64,000 bases of DNA from Gymnothorax reevesii. Taxonomy: Eukaryota; Chordata; Actinopteri; Anguilliformes; Muraenidae. The position numbers and the translations under genes were made by a program. Shown one piece after another: positions 43,111 to 55,183 of the stretch. The stretch is from positions 71,751,876 to 71,815,875 of the forward strand of contig CM056576.1 in assembly GCA_029721435.1 (NCBI GenBank), in the 5' to 3' direction. The notes beneath the pieces are model-generated. The model did not search any database. It was not told the DNA's origin and saw only the letters and a program-made list of their open reading frames with translations. Within the stretch, counting starts at the first letter, position 1. Every line of letters starts with the position of its first letter.

Positions 43111-46100
43111 GGCATTCGGACCTAAGAGGTTTTTAACCCATGGGGAATTCAAATGCAAGTCAGCACATGAAATTTGTGTATTTTTGTCGAAAATGTAGTG
43201 CCAGTACAGTAATAGTCCAGTTTGTAGACCATTTTCGTGAACCACATATCCACTACGCAAATGCGAAAATAACCCATAGTGATTAATTCACAATCAATTG
43301 GGTACCTCAGTTTCAGAAAACGTTTGCGACTGTAACTTGACGGGGCCTGATTAGAGGCATAAATTGGGGAAAAACAAAGTCTATTCTTTGAAATCAAAGG
43401 AACCTGCTACCAACCAAACTAATTTCACACCAGGCTGCTATCAGCGAAACATGTGATGCACCAAAATCAATAGAGTGACTTAGTTAGGTCAATGTCATGT
43501 TGGCAAAATTGACTCACTGGCTCACCAGTTTGGAGATTACTATTAGCCAGTGAAATTTGCTACATAAAAATGAAAGAAGAACAGTGAATTCTGATTATTT
43601 GAGACTTCGCTTCCGTTAGGTCAGTGAGTAGCGATTATTTACCAGGTAGCTAGCTAGCGAGGTCAGTGATGCATTAAAAAGATTGATTATGTTAGCTGGC
43701 TGTCTAGCTCATTGACTAACATGCTTGTATACAGACTTTGGAGATATTTTGAAATGGGGCTAACTTGCGTCATTAGTTGAAACCAGGTTAACCAGCTAAG
43801 TAGAATATTTGGCAGCCAACTGATTAGTTTTATGTCTCACCAGGGTGCCTTGCTCTTTAACTTCTCAGTTCAGACGGTTCCATTAAGCCTCACTTTTTGC
43901 TTCCAGGACCAGGTGGCATATGGGAGGTGTAATTCTTAGATTAACCCTTAAAGTGCTTCATTTTTACTCACCCTTTTCCTCTAAAAGCTAGGCATTCATT
44001 ACGTCATTGACAAATGACCTTCAGAAGGGCTCACAGGTACCTGTGAACCCTTCTGAAGGTCATTGCCGACTAAAAATTGGCCAAATAGTTGACCTTTTGA
44101 AGGCTGAAATCTGTAATTTTTTGCTTCATTTATTTTGCCGCTTGCATGACTATAGTAGTGATTAGCACTTTAAAGGTCAATAAGAGGGATAGCATATCAG
44201 TGAAAAATTAACAATATAAATCAAGCTTGACCATGGTTCAGAAAAACAGCATGTATGATTACTTGGAAGTATGATGCGTGATTTTGAAAATGATGGAGGC
44301 TTAAAAAATAACAGGAATGACTTCAAAAGATAATTTTTTGTAAATTCCATGGGTAAAATGAATAGGCATTTTTACTTCCGACACCAACATAATGTAGTAC
44401 ATCAATACTCTATAACAACCAGGTGGGTTCAATTACTTTTTTCAATTACAATTACAGTGATTGTAATCAATTACTTTCGTAATTTTAATTGAATTTTTAA
44501 TCCAAAAGTAATTTTAATTGAACATTCTGTCCAGAGAGTAATTGAAATTAACTCTATACTCAATTGAGCATGTGTATTCTGTGTGCAGGTCTGTATGTGT
44601 CTGTGTGGGTGTGCATGTGTGAGAGTGCATGTGCTTTGATGCATTTTTCCTGCCACTAATTGCCAGTGAATAACCACGTATAATACGCAGCTCACTTTTG
44701 CAACCATTGGTTGATTCCCCTGGCAGCAATTCTCTAGCCTGTTCATCCAGCATTATTATACTATAATATAATATTAAATTGGCCCAGAGAGCCCTAAACC
44801 CACAACAGTTTGCAGACAAACTGTGACTGTGGGCTTAGTCATAGGTCATTGGTGTGAAATCTCAGTTATACTGTACAAGACATGCTTAAAACTGGGGCAT
44901 GTTCTTTAATTCTAGCGCCCATGAGGTGTGTAAAGTGGCCACGTGTTGACCTTACGTGGCTGCCGGAGGTAGTGCCATTGCACTTTCTCAGCTATTATCC
45001 CCCCGTATTTAACTCATCCCATATGATATCTATCAGTCTAATATGCAGCAGAATGTCCAGTTTAAATCAGCTTCTATCAACAGAAACAAGCTCCCAAGCC
45101 TTACCCTCGGTCCCCAGGATTTAGGCTGCAATCTTATTGATCATCCCTCAGTTTGTTTCTCTGCCCAGTCTATTAGGAGCATTTCCCCAGCCTTCTGCAG
45201 TCATCAGGATTGGCACTGCATTCCTGTTAAACTCCCTAGTCTGACAGCTCTGCTCTAGGAAAGCGTGCGCTCCATCCGGCTACTATCCTGGATCACCACT
45301 AGTCAGACACAGACACGACCTTTGCATCCAAGCCTGTGCCATCTGAACTGAATTCTCCTCTAGGTTCCGTCCCTCTGACAATATTGTATAACTATCAATA
45401 AACTCTACTCTTGGATTGCACTCTGACTCTGCATTTGGCTCAAAAAAGAGAATATGTTGGGCCAAAACAGCAGAAAATGTTGTTTTGAATCCACTTAGCA
45501 GTTATCACAGCAAATGGCGGCCATTTTAAAAAAAATAAATGTAAGGTTTAGATGTTTTTTAACATTACAGGAAGTGTTCACGTTTACTTTTTCTATCCCT
45601 GACTGCTTGAAAATTGATGTCCAAATATTTCTTGTTGTGTTGTGTAGTAAGTTCTAAACTAACGAAGTACTTTTAGACACATTGAAATTGTTAGATCATA
45701 TTTATACAGTTTTATAAAATAAATTTGATATACCTCATAAAGGGCTTTTTACTCAGCACTAAAAGTCCCAGTTATGTTTTTGTGTTTTAAAATACATTTG
45801 ATCTACCTCCTTCGGGGCTCTCTCATTTTGAGCTATAAAGCATGAATCTCTGTTCATAAGTAAACAAACAAAATCTTTTGTCACATTTCTTTTGAAAAGG
45901 AGCCATGTGTGGCCATAAATCTTTTCTCATGCTGAGCTGTTTTCTTCTGGTCCAAGCAGAGCTATTCTGTATTTGCTGGGTTCTTTTGTTGAGGAAACTA
46001 TAGTGTGTTTGAAAACAAAGCAATTTAGTAACCACAGTGTTCAAGGGGAAATAAAATGGCCCACTAATTTGATGGCTTCAATGGAGTCAGTGAGTTCTAA

Positions 46101-47807
46101 AGGCTGGTGGCATGCTAGGTCCCAGACTGATCAAAGCCATCATCCTGTTTATTTCATAAACTCCACCCTATTATTATTTCACTGTTAATTTTTCATCATA
46201 CTTGTGGAATTTTGTCCGATGACTTTAAATCGTTTAAATGTTTTAACCAAATTTTAATGTACTTGCTTATTTTTATATTTTTAGTATTACTATAATGTTG
46301 TTTATTCCCGTTTGGCAGACACTGCTTTTAGATAATAAATGGCTCTTTTGCAATTTGCCTGATCGAATAAAGGTAAGAAAAAGTGAAGCTAAGAACTGAA
46401 CAGTCAGTATAAAATTAGGGAAATGTAATGGGAAGCAAAGGGTAAGAAATATCCACAGACTTCTGCAGCGAGATAAATACTGCCTCACTATGAATGCACC
46501 ACAGTTTACTGTTGACTCAGCCCCTTTTCGAATAAAAATCTATTAAAAGAGTGAATCATGACTCTTTTTTAGCTTTTTAACCAAAGAGCCCATTTGAATG
46601 CTGAAGTGATTTCTGGAGGTGTAAAAGCCCTTGATGTGGGTAAGGCTGAAAAGGAGTTTATCGTAACATTCTGGTTCCTTTGGGGTCACCAACTCATTAA
46701 TTCTGCATCAGCTTCTTTATTTAACCTCCAATAAGCAGCTGCCCTGTTCCCAGAAGACTGACTCATGGTCGGACAGAGGAGAAGAAAGAGTAACATGAAT
46801 ACCCCTGCAACCCCCCCCCCTCCCTAACATATTAAAGCAGGCCCCACATGCAGAGGACCTGAGATCTTCTGCTGCTGCCCTGCATGACTCAGATATGGCA
46901 TCACTCAGGAACAAAGGCATCAGCTACAGAGGGTACAATGTTGCTGTCAGAGTAATACTGTCAGCACTTTACAACAGGCAAATTACTGTAAGAGCCTTAT
47001 AATTGCGGAATGACTGTCAGAGGCTTACAATTGGCACCACTGTTGTCAGAAAGTTGCAACTGTGGGCATTCTTTCACAAGTTTACAAATGCAGTATTATA
47101 ATCAGAATATTAAAACTGTGATTCTACCCGCACATGAAACAGCATCTGTGTGCAACTGGTTGCCTTCTGCTCCCTCTTGTTCACCCTTGTCTATTTTTAC
47201 ATGAGAGTAAGAGTGTGTATGTGTGTGGGTTTCACATGCACAACCAATCATGAGCTCAGGCTGCAATGAAATGGGGCGTGTGGGTGTAGGAGTGGGTGGG
47301 CGGTTGGTCTTGATTCAATCTCTCTCCCTGTTTCAACCCTGGCTCCCTCTCTTCCCTCTTTCTCTCAGACAGTCCTCTCTCTCTCTCTCTCTGTGTCCCT
47401 GTCATTTTATCACTCTCTGCTAACTAACTAATTAGCTAACACTAATGAACCTAAAGACACAGGCCCACGTAATTGTGGCACCGCAGAGGTATAGACGATG
47501 CCACCTGAATTGACTCTATATGATCACTGCAAAGATGTATCACTCAGCAATCCTTTGGCTTCAGTAACAATAATAACAAGACCTGGCGAGCATTTTATCC
47601 ATGATGAAAGGCCTTTCATGAAACTTGCCCTAAATGCTTACATGACTTAGAGGGAACATTACATATACAGCAGTGTGTGGTCATGATTATTTACTTGACA
47701 AAATGAAGATAAATCAGAAACAAAGTACTATTCAACTATTTACTTATTATTTACAATTTATTATATATTTATAATATTTATTTATTATTTATTTATATAT
47801 TTATTTA
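43111..47807. other. No gene recognised; simple repeats and one palindrome
   Basis: Contains the palindrome at 44013-44064, an AATTAC/TAATTG-rich stretch at 44428-44560, an LTR-like 3' end at about 45390-45440 (AATAAACTCTACTCTTGGATTG), a C-run at 46809, a CT run near 47375-47395 and AT-rich sequence from 47730. I saw no exon or transposase. Confidence 0.5.
44013..44064. repeat. 52-bp near-perfect palindrome without spacer
   Basis: Two 26-base arms centred on GGTACC, with a single mismatch (GGGCTCAC against GGGTTCAC). The arms contain AATGACCTTCAGAAGGG. No homologous flanks extend beyond the arms. Confidence 0.97.
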
Positions 47808-48760
47808 CAATCCCAATGAAGTTTGGACGTTGTGTAAAACATGAATAAAAACAGAATACAATGATTTGCAAATCTCATAAAGCCATATTTTATTCACAAT
47901 ATGACATAGACAACATATCAGATGTTGAAAGTGAGACATTTTACCACTTCATGAAAAATATTAGCTCATTTTGAAATTGATAGCGGCAACACATCTCAAA
48001 AAAGTTGGGACATGGGCAATAAAAGGCTGGAAAAGTAAGTGGTACTCATAAAAAATAACTGGAGAAGCACTTTGCTGGTAATAACGTTAATTGGCAACAG
48101 GTCAGTGACATAATTGGGAGTAAAAAGAGCATTTTGGAAAAGCGGGGTCTCTCAGAAGTAAACATAGCGCTGAGGTTCACCAATCTGTGAAAAACGGTGT
48201 CTAGATATGGGGGAACAATTTTAGAAACATGTTCCTCGATGTAAAATTGCAAAGACTTTGAATATCCCAGCATCTAAAGTACATAATATCATCAAAAGAT
48301 TCAGAGAATATTCATAATGCATAAGGGACAAGGCCGAAGACCTTTACTGGATGCGTGTGATCTTCAGGCCCTCAGACGCCACTGCATCACTCACCGGCAC
48401 GATTCTGTCATTGACATTACTAAATGGGCCCAGGAATACTTAAAGAAAATACTGTATGTAAACGCAGAACACCGTGCCATCCACAGATGCCACTTAAAAC
48501 TCTATCATGCAAAAAGGAGGCCGTTGTTGAGCATGATCCAGAAGCGCCGCTTCTCAATGCCCAGACGCCTCCACTTTGTGTTATAAAGAAGAGGGGATTT
48601 TACACCATGGTAAACAGGCCCCTGTCCCAAGTTGTTTGAGACCTGTAGCAGCCATCAAATTTGAAATGAGCTTATTTTGTGGATAAAATTGTAAAATTTC
48701 TCAGTGTCAACATTTGCTATGTTATTTCTGTTCTATATGGCATTTCAGAATGTTTGTAAA
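47808..48760 (+). pseudogene. Tc1-type element with transposase lacking its DDE core
   Basis: The frame 48317-48586 gives GQGRRPLLDACDLQALRRHC, DSVIDITKWAQEYLKK and HRCHLKLYHAKRRPLL, the second helix-turn-helix part of a Tc1 transposase. Directly after QKR the sequence jumps to the protein end (NAQTPPLCV, TMVNRPLSQVV in a shifted frame, ~48550-48637). The whole catalytic region, present in the element at 56190, is missing. N-terminal codons upstream (near 48250: LNIPASKVHNIIKRF) are broken by a shift. The left end (47808-47870) is of the same type as the 10212-10270 terminus; the right end is shortened. Confidence 0.85.
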
Positions 48761-49570
48761 GTATACGCGCCAAGATACTTCCGGGTGGCAAAACGCGAGC
48801 GGCTTCCCACTCACCTGAAGAGATCCAGCTGGGAAAGTCTGTCTTAAATTAATAAGTTTGGGGTTTATGACTCAATATTTTGTTAAACAAGACAAGAAAT
48901 GTTGACTGATAAATCTGAAAACATAGGTTTGAAGAAAAAGAGAAAATTAAAAATACATCTGTGGTGATATACAATGTATCTACCAGCCACGCACTTGAAT
49001 TAGTTACCAGTTATCGAAGATGTATTGTTATGAGCTGAGCTTGCAACGCCCATTGGCGGCAAGTGTAGCCTGCTTTTGCCCTATGGCTTTTGCAGCTAAT
49101 GTGACAGCAGACCCCGGCTGACAGCAATCTCTGGTGACAGTCAGCAACAACAGCATCCGCCAATGAAAAACTGTCTCAAACTGCAGATGCAGCTTACTGT
49201 GTCCTCGCGTTCTTGGAATTTTGTATTCCTGTCCTCAACTTCTCAAGTTTGAACTCACAAATATGAGAGTTTGTGAGAAATGGCAGTGCTTATGCTAGCT
49301 AGTGTTTTTCCCGCTGTAAAAAAACACCCTTAACTAGGCTACACAGCTGATGGCTTAGAACTAGCTGTCACCGTATTGAATTGGCTCCATCAATGTGCTT
49401 GTACAAGATAAAGTTAACTTTGTCAATGTAAGGGCAAAAGTAACAGCTGTAACACACTGAAAGCTTGCAGTCTTTTTTAACGAGTGCAAGCACACTAATT
49501 TTTGACTAAAGTTTTGCTTAGAACTCTTTGGCTTTTGCCACCTGCAAGACCGTCTACGACTGCTGTCACG
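48761..49570. other. No recognised feature
   Basis: Short frames only; nothing identified. Confidence 0.5.
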
Positions 49571-49574
49571 TCCT

Positions 49575-49690
49575 GGTAAATTGTCATATTGTGAATAAAA
49601 TCCTGGCTGGTGTGATTTGAAAGTCATTGTGTTTTGACTTTATTCTCAATTTATACTTTGTCTGAACTATTTCGAAACTGGAGTTGTATT
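49575..49690. repeat. Isolated Tc1-type terminal repeat
   Basis: TTGTGAATAAAATCCTGGCTGGTGTGATTTGAAAGTCATT, then TTTATACTTTGTCTGAACTATTTCGAAACTGGAG, match the terminus of the element at 56190-57670. No transposase adjoins it. It supplies the terminal segment that the 47808-48760 copy lacks. Confidence 0.75.
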
Positions 49691-49979
49691 ATGTCACCAG
49701 ATGTTTCTTCCCGACAGCGATAATTCTTGGTCAATTTAGAAGTGTTTTAAGGGTCATTAACTTGTTGAAAGTAAAATCCCCAACCAATCAGTCTCTTTCC
49801 AGATGGCAATGCGTGTAACAGCACACCTCCAGCACCTTCAATCATCAGCCTGTTAAGACTCGGCCTGCATTCAACACTCGTCCAGAATCACCAGCATCCA
49901 TTTCTAATTGTCATTGTGCCAGAGGTGCGTGTATATAAGCACAAGCTCCACACTCATTCGTTGCGAAGTCTTGTCAGCC

Positions 49980-50220
49980 TGTTGGAAAGCTTTAGGGCTC
50001 TAAATTCGTAAACCAGGCGCAGGCACGAGGAATAGTGGGAACGCCGCGCCAACGGGTGTGTCCAGGCGAATGTTGCAATTTCGTGCCCAGCGTAGCCTGG
50101 CGCAAGTACTCCTCTGTCCCGCCTCTGTCCCTCCTTCCGGCGCAAGTAACAAAGAGGGAGGAGAAAAGTCTTAAGTGGGTATAACTCTTCACCAATGAAA
50201 TGAGCTCCTCTACTCACCTT
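49980..50220. repeat. GC-rich non-autonomous repeat end
   Basis: Starts GGGCTCTAAATTCGTAAACCAGGCGCAGGC and contains CCTGGCGCAAGTACTCC. The style is that of a fish DNA-element terminus. The antisense frame through it has no known domain and is probably fortuitous. Confidence 0.35.
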
Positions 50221-50449
50221 TAAAGTGTTGAAATAAAGAAGCCTCTGTCCTATATCTGCATGATGCGTTAATGTTGCATTTTACTTTGCTGCTTCAAGCT
50301 TGTTTTCTGCACCGCTTACGTCTATATTAAGCATTATGAACATGAGGCATTCTAGAATTATTACCATAAGCGAACCTGAATGGAATTCCAAAACAAAAAC
50401 TACGTCAGATCATTCAAACTTATGAAGTTGGAATGAAATATGACGGTTG

Positions 50450-50660
50450 CTCATTTATTTATTTTGCCTGCATCGTTGGGAAGAGTAACGATGGATAGCT
50501 TGTTCCTATTATTACACCCTGTTGCTGCTTAAAATTTTGTCATTAACAAGCGTGGACAACAATGCAAGACACGTTACACATATATTTTCAATATGTGATC
50601 TTAACTCAGAACGAGATCATAGCAATCAGGCTGTATTCCTTTCCCCCACTAAAATCGATA
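50450..50660 (-). pseudogene. THAP zinc-finger exon fragment, copy 2
   Basis: On the minus strand about 50540-50455 reads AATGCNNRNKLSIVTLPNDAGK after a stop that replaces the codon before the first Ala. GCNNRNKLSI is identical to copy 1 (21970-22065). The upstream non-coding part (50545-50660) also matches copy 1. The first THAP Cys is not readable and the rest of the domain is missing. Confidence 0.55.
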
Positions 50661-51336
50661 AAACCTAAGTGACAATAATACTAGTATGAAGCCGGTTGCA
50701 CCCTGGACGCGAAACGAATTTTTCGCACAACAGATTGCGTTGCTGGGTTGAACGCAGTGTCAACGTGTCTGAAAGTCGGACAGGGTTTTAATATATCTCC
50801 GTGTCCGACAGTTGGATGGTTTCAATATAACTTTGTGTCTGACAGTCGATTATTGTTTTTAATTTCTTCAAATCTACTGAATCTTTTAGATATTAAGCGT
50901 GAAAGTTTTGAAAAGAGGGCTCGGTTCTTCAAGATAAGTACCAAGAATTCAATCAATGTTTCTGTTTAAGCTCTGCTCAATAAAGTGATTCGACATTGGC
51001 GCGGGACAATGTACAATGCCTGCCGAACATTAAACGCAAAATACTCCTTGTCTGACATCCAAAAAAAAATTTAAAAAGAGGAGGATTAGAACAGACTAAT
51101 AAGGAAATAAAGAATAAAAAAGAAACATTTTAACAACAAATAGAACATCCAATGAACACTGGAATTTATTTATTTACGGGCCATCTTTTTTGGGTGTTCT
51201 GTTTGTTGGTGGTATATTTTTATTCTTTACTTCGTTATAAATCTGTTATCTATCTCATATCTACTTTTACTTTTAGCTGGCTGCTGGACATTGAGCACTT
51301 CACGTCGGACAGTCTTGATCGTGCATGCGATATTTA

Positions 51337-52960
51337 CACTCAACAAAAATATAAATGCAACACTTCTGTTTTTGCTCCCATTTGTCATGAGATGGAAGAT
51401 CTAAAATTCATTCCAGATACTCAATATTACCATTTCTCTCAAACATTGTTCACAAATCTGTCTAAATGTGTGATAGTGAGCACTTTTGCTTTGCTGAGAC
51501 AATCCATCCCACCTCGCAGGTGTGCCACATCAAGATGCTCATCAGACACCATGATTAGCGCACAGGTGTACCTTAGACTGTCCACAATAAAAGGTCACTC
51601 TGAAATGTGCAGTTTTGTCTCACAGCAAAATGCCACAGATGGCGCAAGCATTGAGGGAGCGTGCAATTGGCATGCTGACAGCAGGAATGTCAACCAGATC
51701 TGTTGCTCGGGCATTGAATGTTCATTTCTCCACCATAAGCTGTCTCCAAAGGCGTTTCAGAGAATATGGCAGTACATCCAACCGGCCTCACAACCGCAGA
51801 CCACGTGTAACCACACCAGCCCAGGACCTCCACATCCAGCAGGTTCACCTCCAAGGTCGTCTGAGACCAGCTACTCAGACTGCTGCTGAAACAATTGATT
51901 GCATAACCGAAGAATTTCGGCACAAACTGTCAGAAACCGTCTCAGGGAAGCTCAACTGCATGCTCGTCGTCCTCATCAGGGTCTTAACCTGACTCCAGAT
52001 CGTCGCCGTAACAGACTTGAGTGGGCAAATGCTCACATTCGATGGCGTCTGGCACGTTGGAGAGGTGTTCTCTTCACGGATGAATCTCGGTTTACATTGT
52101 TCAGGGCAGATGGCAGACAGCGTGTGTGGCGTCGTGTGGGTGAGCGCTTTGCTGATGTCAATGTTGTGGATCGAGTGGCCCATGGTGGTGGTGGGGTTAT
52201 GGTATGGGCTGGCATCTGTTATGGACGAAGAACACAGGTGCATTTTATTGATGGCATTTTGAATGCACAGAGATACAGTGATGAGATCCTGAGGCCCATT
52301 GTTGTCCCATACATCCATGAACATCACCTCATGTTTCAGCAAGATAATGCACGGCCCCATGCAGCAAGGATCTGTACACAATTCTTGGAAGCTGAAAATG
52401 TCCCAGTTCTTGCATGGCCAGCATACTCACCGGACATCTCACCTATTGAGCATGTTTGGGATGTGCTTGACCGGCGTATACGACAGCGCGTACCAGTTCC
52501 CACTAATATCCAGCAACTTCGCACAGCCATTGAAGAGGAGTGGACCAACATTCCACAGGCCACAATTGACAATCTGATAAACTCTATGCGAAGAAGATGT
52601 GTTGCACTGCATGAGGCAAATGGTGGTCACACCAGATACTGCCTGGTTCTGAGTCCCCAGACCCCCAATAAAGCAAAAACTGCACATTTCAGGGTGGCCT
52701 TTTATTGTGGACAGTCTAAGGTACACCTGTGCACTAATCATGGTGTCTGATGAGCATCTTGATGTGGCACACCTGTGAGGTGGGATGGATAGTCTCAGCA
52801 AAGCAAAAGTACTCATTATCACACATTTAGACAGATTTGTGAACAATGTTTGAGAGAAATGGTAATATTGTGTATCTGGAATGAATTTTAGATCTTTGAG
52901 TCCATCTCATGACAAATGGGAGCAAAAACAAAAGTGTTGCGTTTATATTTTTGTTGAGTG
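51337..52960 (+). mobile_element. Nearly complete Tc1 transposon (1.62 kb)
   Basis: Ends CACTCAACAAAAATATAAATG and its inverse. Terminal inverted repeats are about 270 bp long (51337-51603 against 52686-52960). TA precedes the left end; the right flank is GA, so one side of the expected TA duplication has changed. It carries one transposase gene with a single frameshift. Confidence 0.93.
51630..52750 (+). pseudogene. Tc1 DD34E transposase with one frameshift and lost stop codon
   Basis: ATG at 51630 starts MPQMAQALRERAIGMLTAGM, a paired-type helix-turn-helix region (STRSVARALNVHFSTISCLQ, RRFREYGSTSNRPHNRRPRV). Near 51893 one base is missing and the frame changes; then RRISAQTVRNRLREAQLHAR and DRRRNRLEWANAHIRW follow. 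Catalytic residues are Asp in LFTDESRF, Asp in QQDNARPH and Glu in SPIEHVWD; 34 residues lie between the last two, so DD34E. GRRTQVHF and GGGGVMVWAG are also conserved. The protein would cut and rejoin transposon ends in the nucleus. At 52640-52642 the codon after GGHTRY is TGC; the fragment at 15998-16432 has TGA there. The frame therefore runs 36 codons further, into the terminal repeat. Confidence 0.95.
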
Positions 52961-53341
52961 GAATTCACAATGCCAATGGTCATGGAATTAATTTGGTCAC
53001 TGACTACAAGCACTCGTTCTTTTATTTATTTTAAGCCTGTTTTATCTCTGGTGTGGAAATAAAGCGTGAATCTGTTCGATCCATCTGAATAATTTTCAAA
53101 AGAGAGAAAGAATAAAGACTGTAGTCTATCTTCAACGGAAGAAAACGGAAGAATAAATAGATGCGTGTATTCGCGTCTTTGCATTGACTTTGACTGTAAT
53201 CGTGCAAAAAATTTGTTTCGCGTCCAGTATGCAAGAGGCTTTATTGAGCATAGAACACAAGCATTATATATGAGGTTGGCTGAGAAAGATGTGAAGTCGT
53301 TAGTTTGCACCACAGATTCAGCTGCGTTGATTAAGCCAGGT

Positions 53342-55086
53342 TGAGTTTGTTATGATTCTGATCTGTCTTGCCATGTTCATGTTTTGGTTTGCCATATTGT
53401 TATACTCTGCCTTATTGTCATGTTTAGGTTCATGTTTTATGTTCATGATTATTGTCTTTTGTTTATTCTTTTTGATTATTGTAACTTTCAGGTTTTTTGT
53501 TCATTCCATGTCTCAGTTCTATTGCACTTGTCTCCCCTGTCTTGTGATCTAGTTGGTTCAGTCTGTCTTCCCTGTCTGCGTGCTCACTGACTTCGGGTGA
53601 TTTAAATGAAGTCCGGTGTTTAAATATTCCTTCGTATCTCGTTTTCTTCCTCCACCCTTCTGTTCTGATATCTAACTAGACTAACATTTGTATTTTGTAT
53701 TATAGTCTCCTAACACAACTAACCATGTACACTTCCTGACAAAAGTATTAGGACGTCACTATTTATGTGTGTGATTTTCTTACAGTGCAGTTGAAAATAG
53801 TGAATGTATCATATTTGGAAGTAGTTGTTAATTCAAATAAAAATACAGACCTCATTTTGGATACACCAAACTGAATTATTCTTGAAAGTCTTGACCCTCT
53901 TTTTATAGAGAATCAAAATCACTCCATGTGCCACACCTGATCATATTGATTGAACTAATAGTAGCCGTGGTCTTCCATTATCACAAAGACACAATTCCAA
54001 ACTTGTAAATTTGAAGATTACCATCTTGCAAGCACTGTTTATTATAATATCTCTATTTATTACTGACCCAAAGTGAGAGTTTTTTATGCAGAGAAAAAAT
54101 ATGCCAATTTGTATATCTGTAGCATCCCCAAAAGTTCAAATAATGTTCTGTGATGTTTACATGTACATTTTAGGACACCATTGAATTCCTACAACACTCA
54201 CATGTGTAATATAGCACGTACATCAAAGGTTGAGTGAGAATGAGGATCGTCCTAATACTTTTGTCAGGTAGTGTATATATATTTAATTTACTAAATTACT
54301 AATGAGCACTCTAGTTTAAGTTGTAAAGCTGCACCGCTACTAATAGACTAATTACCTGTCCGCAATTCCCCTGGTCTATTCTCCGCCCCTAGTCTATTGC
54401 TTTCCTCTCCCTGAGCTTCAGCAAAAATCTCTCGCACGTGCTTTATCACTCTCCTGCTCTTGTTATCTGTGCACGTAGAACTCCTGGACCAGAGCTGTTT
54501 AAATGTCATAGGTTGTTTGAGTGATTACCCTGCGTATTTTGTCTCTCGCCAATTTTCGTGGTAAGGGTTTCCCTCATGTGATTCTCCTGATGTAATTAGC
54601 CTCATTCCCCACAGCTGATCTCTGTATAGCATGTGACCTTTCCTGTGTGTATATTAGGAATCTTTTCACTCACAGCTCTTGTCAGAACGTTGATCAATAT
54701 TTCTTTGTGCTGTGCGCCTCGTATGTCATTGATTATTGTTTCGCTTCTACTGGATAGTCCGACTTTGATTCTTGCCATAGCCCTTTTTGTACTGTTATTG
54801 TCTCTCTGGATTTTGTATAACCACAAGTTCTGTGTTTGGATGCCCTGTGCATGACCATTGGCTGTGCCCATCGACTACGACTTTTTGCCTATCGTTTTTG
54901 TACCCCTGCTCGTTTGTCTTACTGGTTCTGACCCCGGCCTGTCTAGTCGATACTGTTTTTGTTTTGGATTTCGTATTGTGGCTTGGCAATTCCTGTCTTT
55001 ATTAGCTTTGACCCGGACTCAATAAAGGCATACGTTTTTGGATTTCTGTCTCTTGCGTGTGGTTCCTGAACTCTACCCCATTACAC
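53342..55086 (+). mobile_element. Probable solo LTR of a Gypsy-type element, interrupted by a MITE
   Basis: The stretch begins TGTTATGATTCTGATCTGTC and ends with a polyadenylation signal AATAAAGGC at 55021, GTGTGGTTCCTGAAC and CCCCATTACA. CT-rich sequence, a 3' AATAAA and a 'TGTGGTTCCTGAACTCTACCCCATTACA' end are the usual look of fish Gypsy LTRs. The 3' part (54280-55086) is more convincing than the 5' limit. No coding part flanks it and no duplication was seen. Confidence 0.5.
53730..54273. mobile_element. Tc1-type MITE, 544 bp
   Basis: Ends CACTTCCTGACAAAAGTATT and CACTACCTGACAAAAGTATT (inverted), a 26-bp repeat with one mismatch, flanked by TA (53728-53729, 54274-54275). The interior has no transposase. 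It lies inside the probable LTR. Confidence 0.92.
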
Positions 55087-55183
55087 GTGCCAACCGCCTT
55101 TAATTGGACATCAGGACAATCAAATTACAGTATCTATATCATTTCCTGATTCAGATAGTTACATTAAATGGTGCTAGCTGTAA

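Larger units (their letters stand above)
50691..53237. mobile_element. TIR element split by the Tc1 insertion
   Basis: GGTTGCACCCTGGACGCGAAAC at about 50694 is matched by the inverse of 53195-53236 (TTGCATACTGGACGCGAAAC), extending over roughly 40 bp to TTTTTYGCAC. The interior without the Tc1 copy is about 920 bp. A related motif, CAGACACGAAACAAATTTTTTGCAC, occurs at 19790. No transposase and no sure duplication. Confidence 0.65.

Noticed and set aside
51152..51889. 245-codon frame as a separate gene
   Set aside because: It starts outside the Tc1 element, runs through the terminal repeat and reads the transposase in the wrong phase.
51875..52381. 168-codon antisense frame over the transposase
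   Set aside because: Shadow of the DD34E transposase; no family motif of its own.
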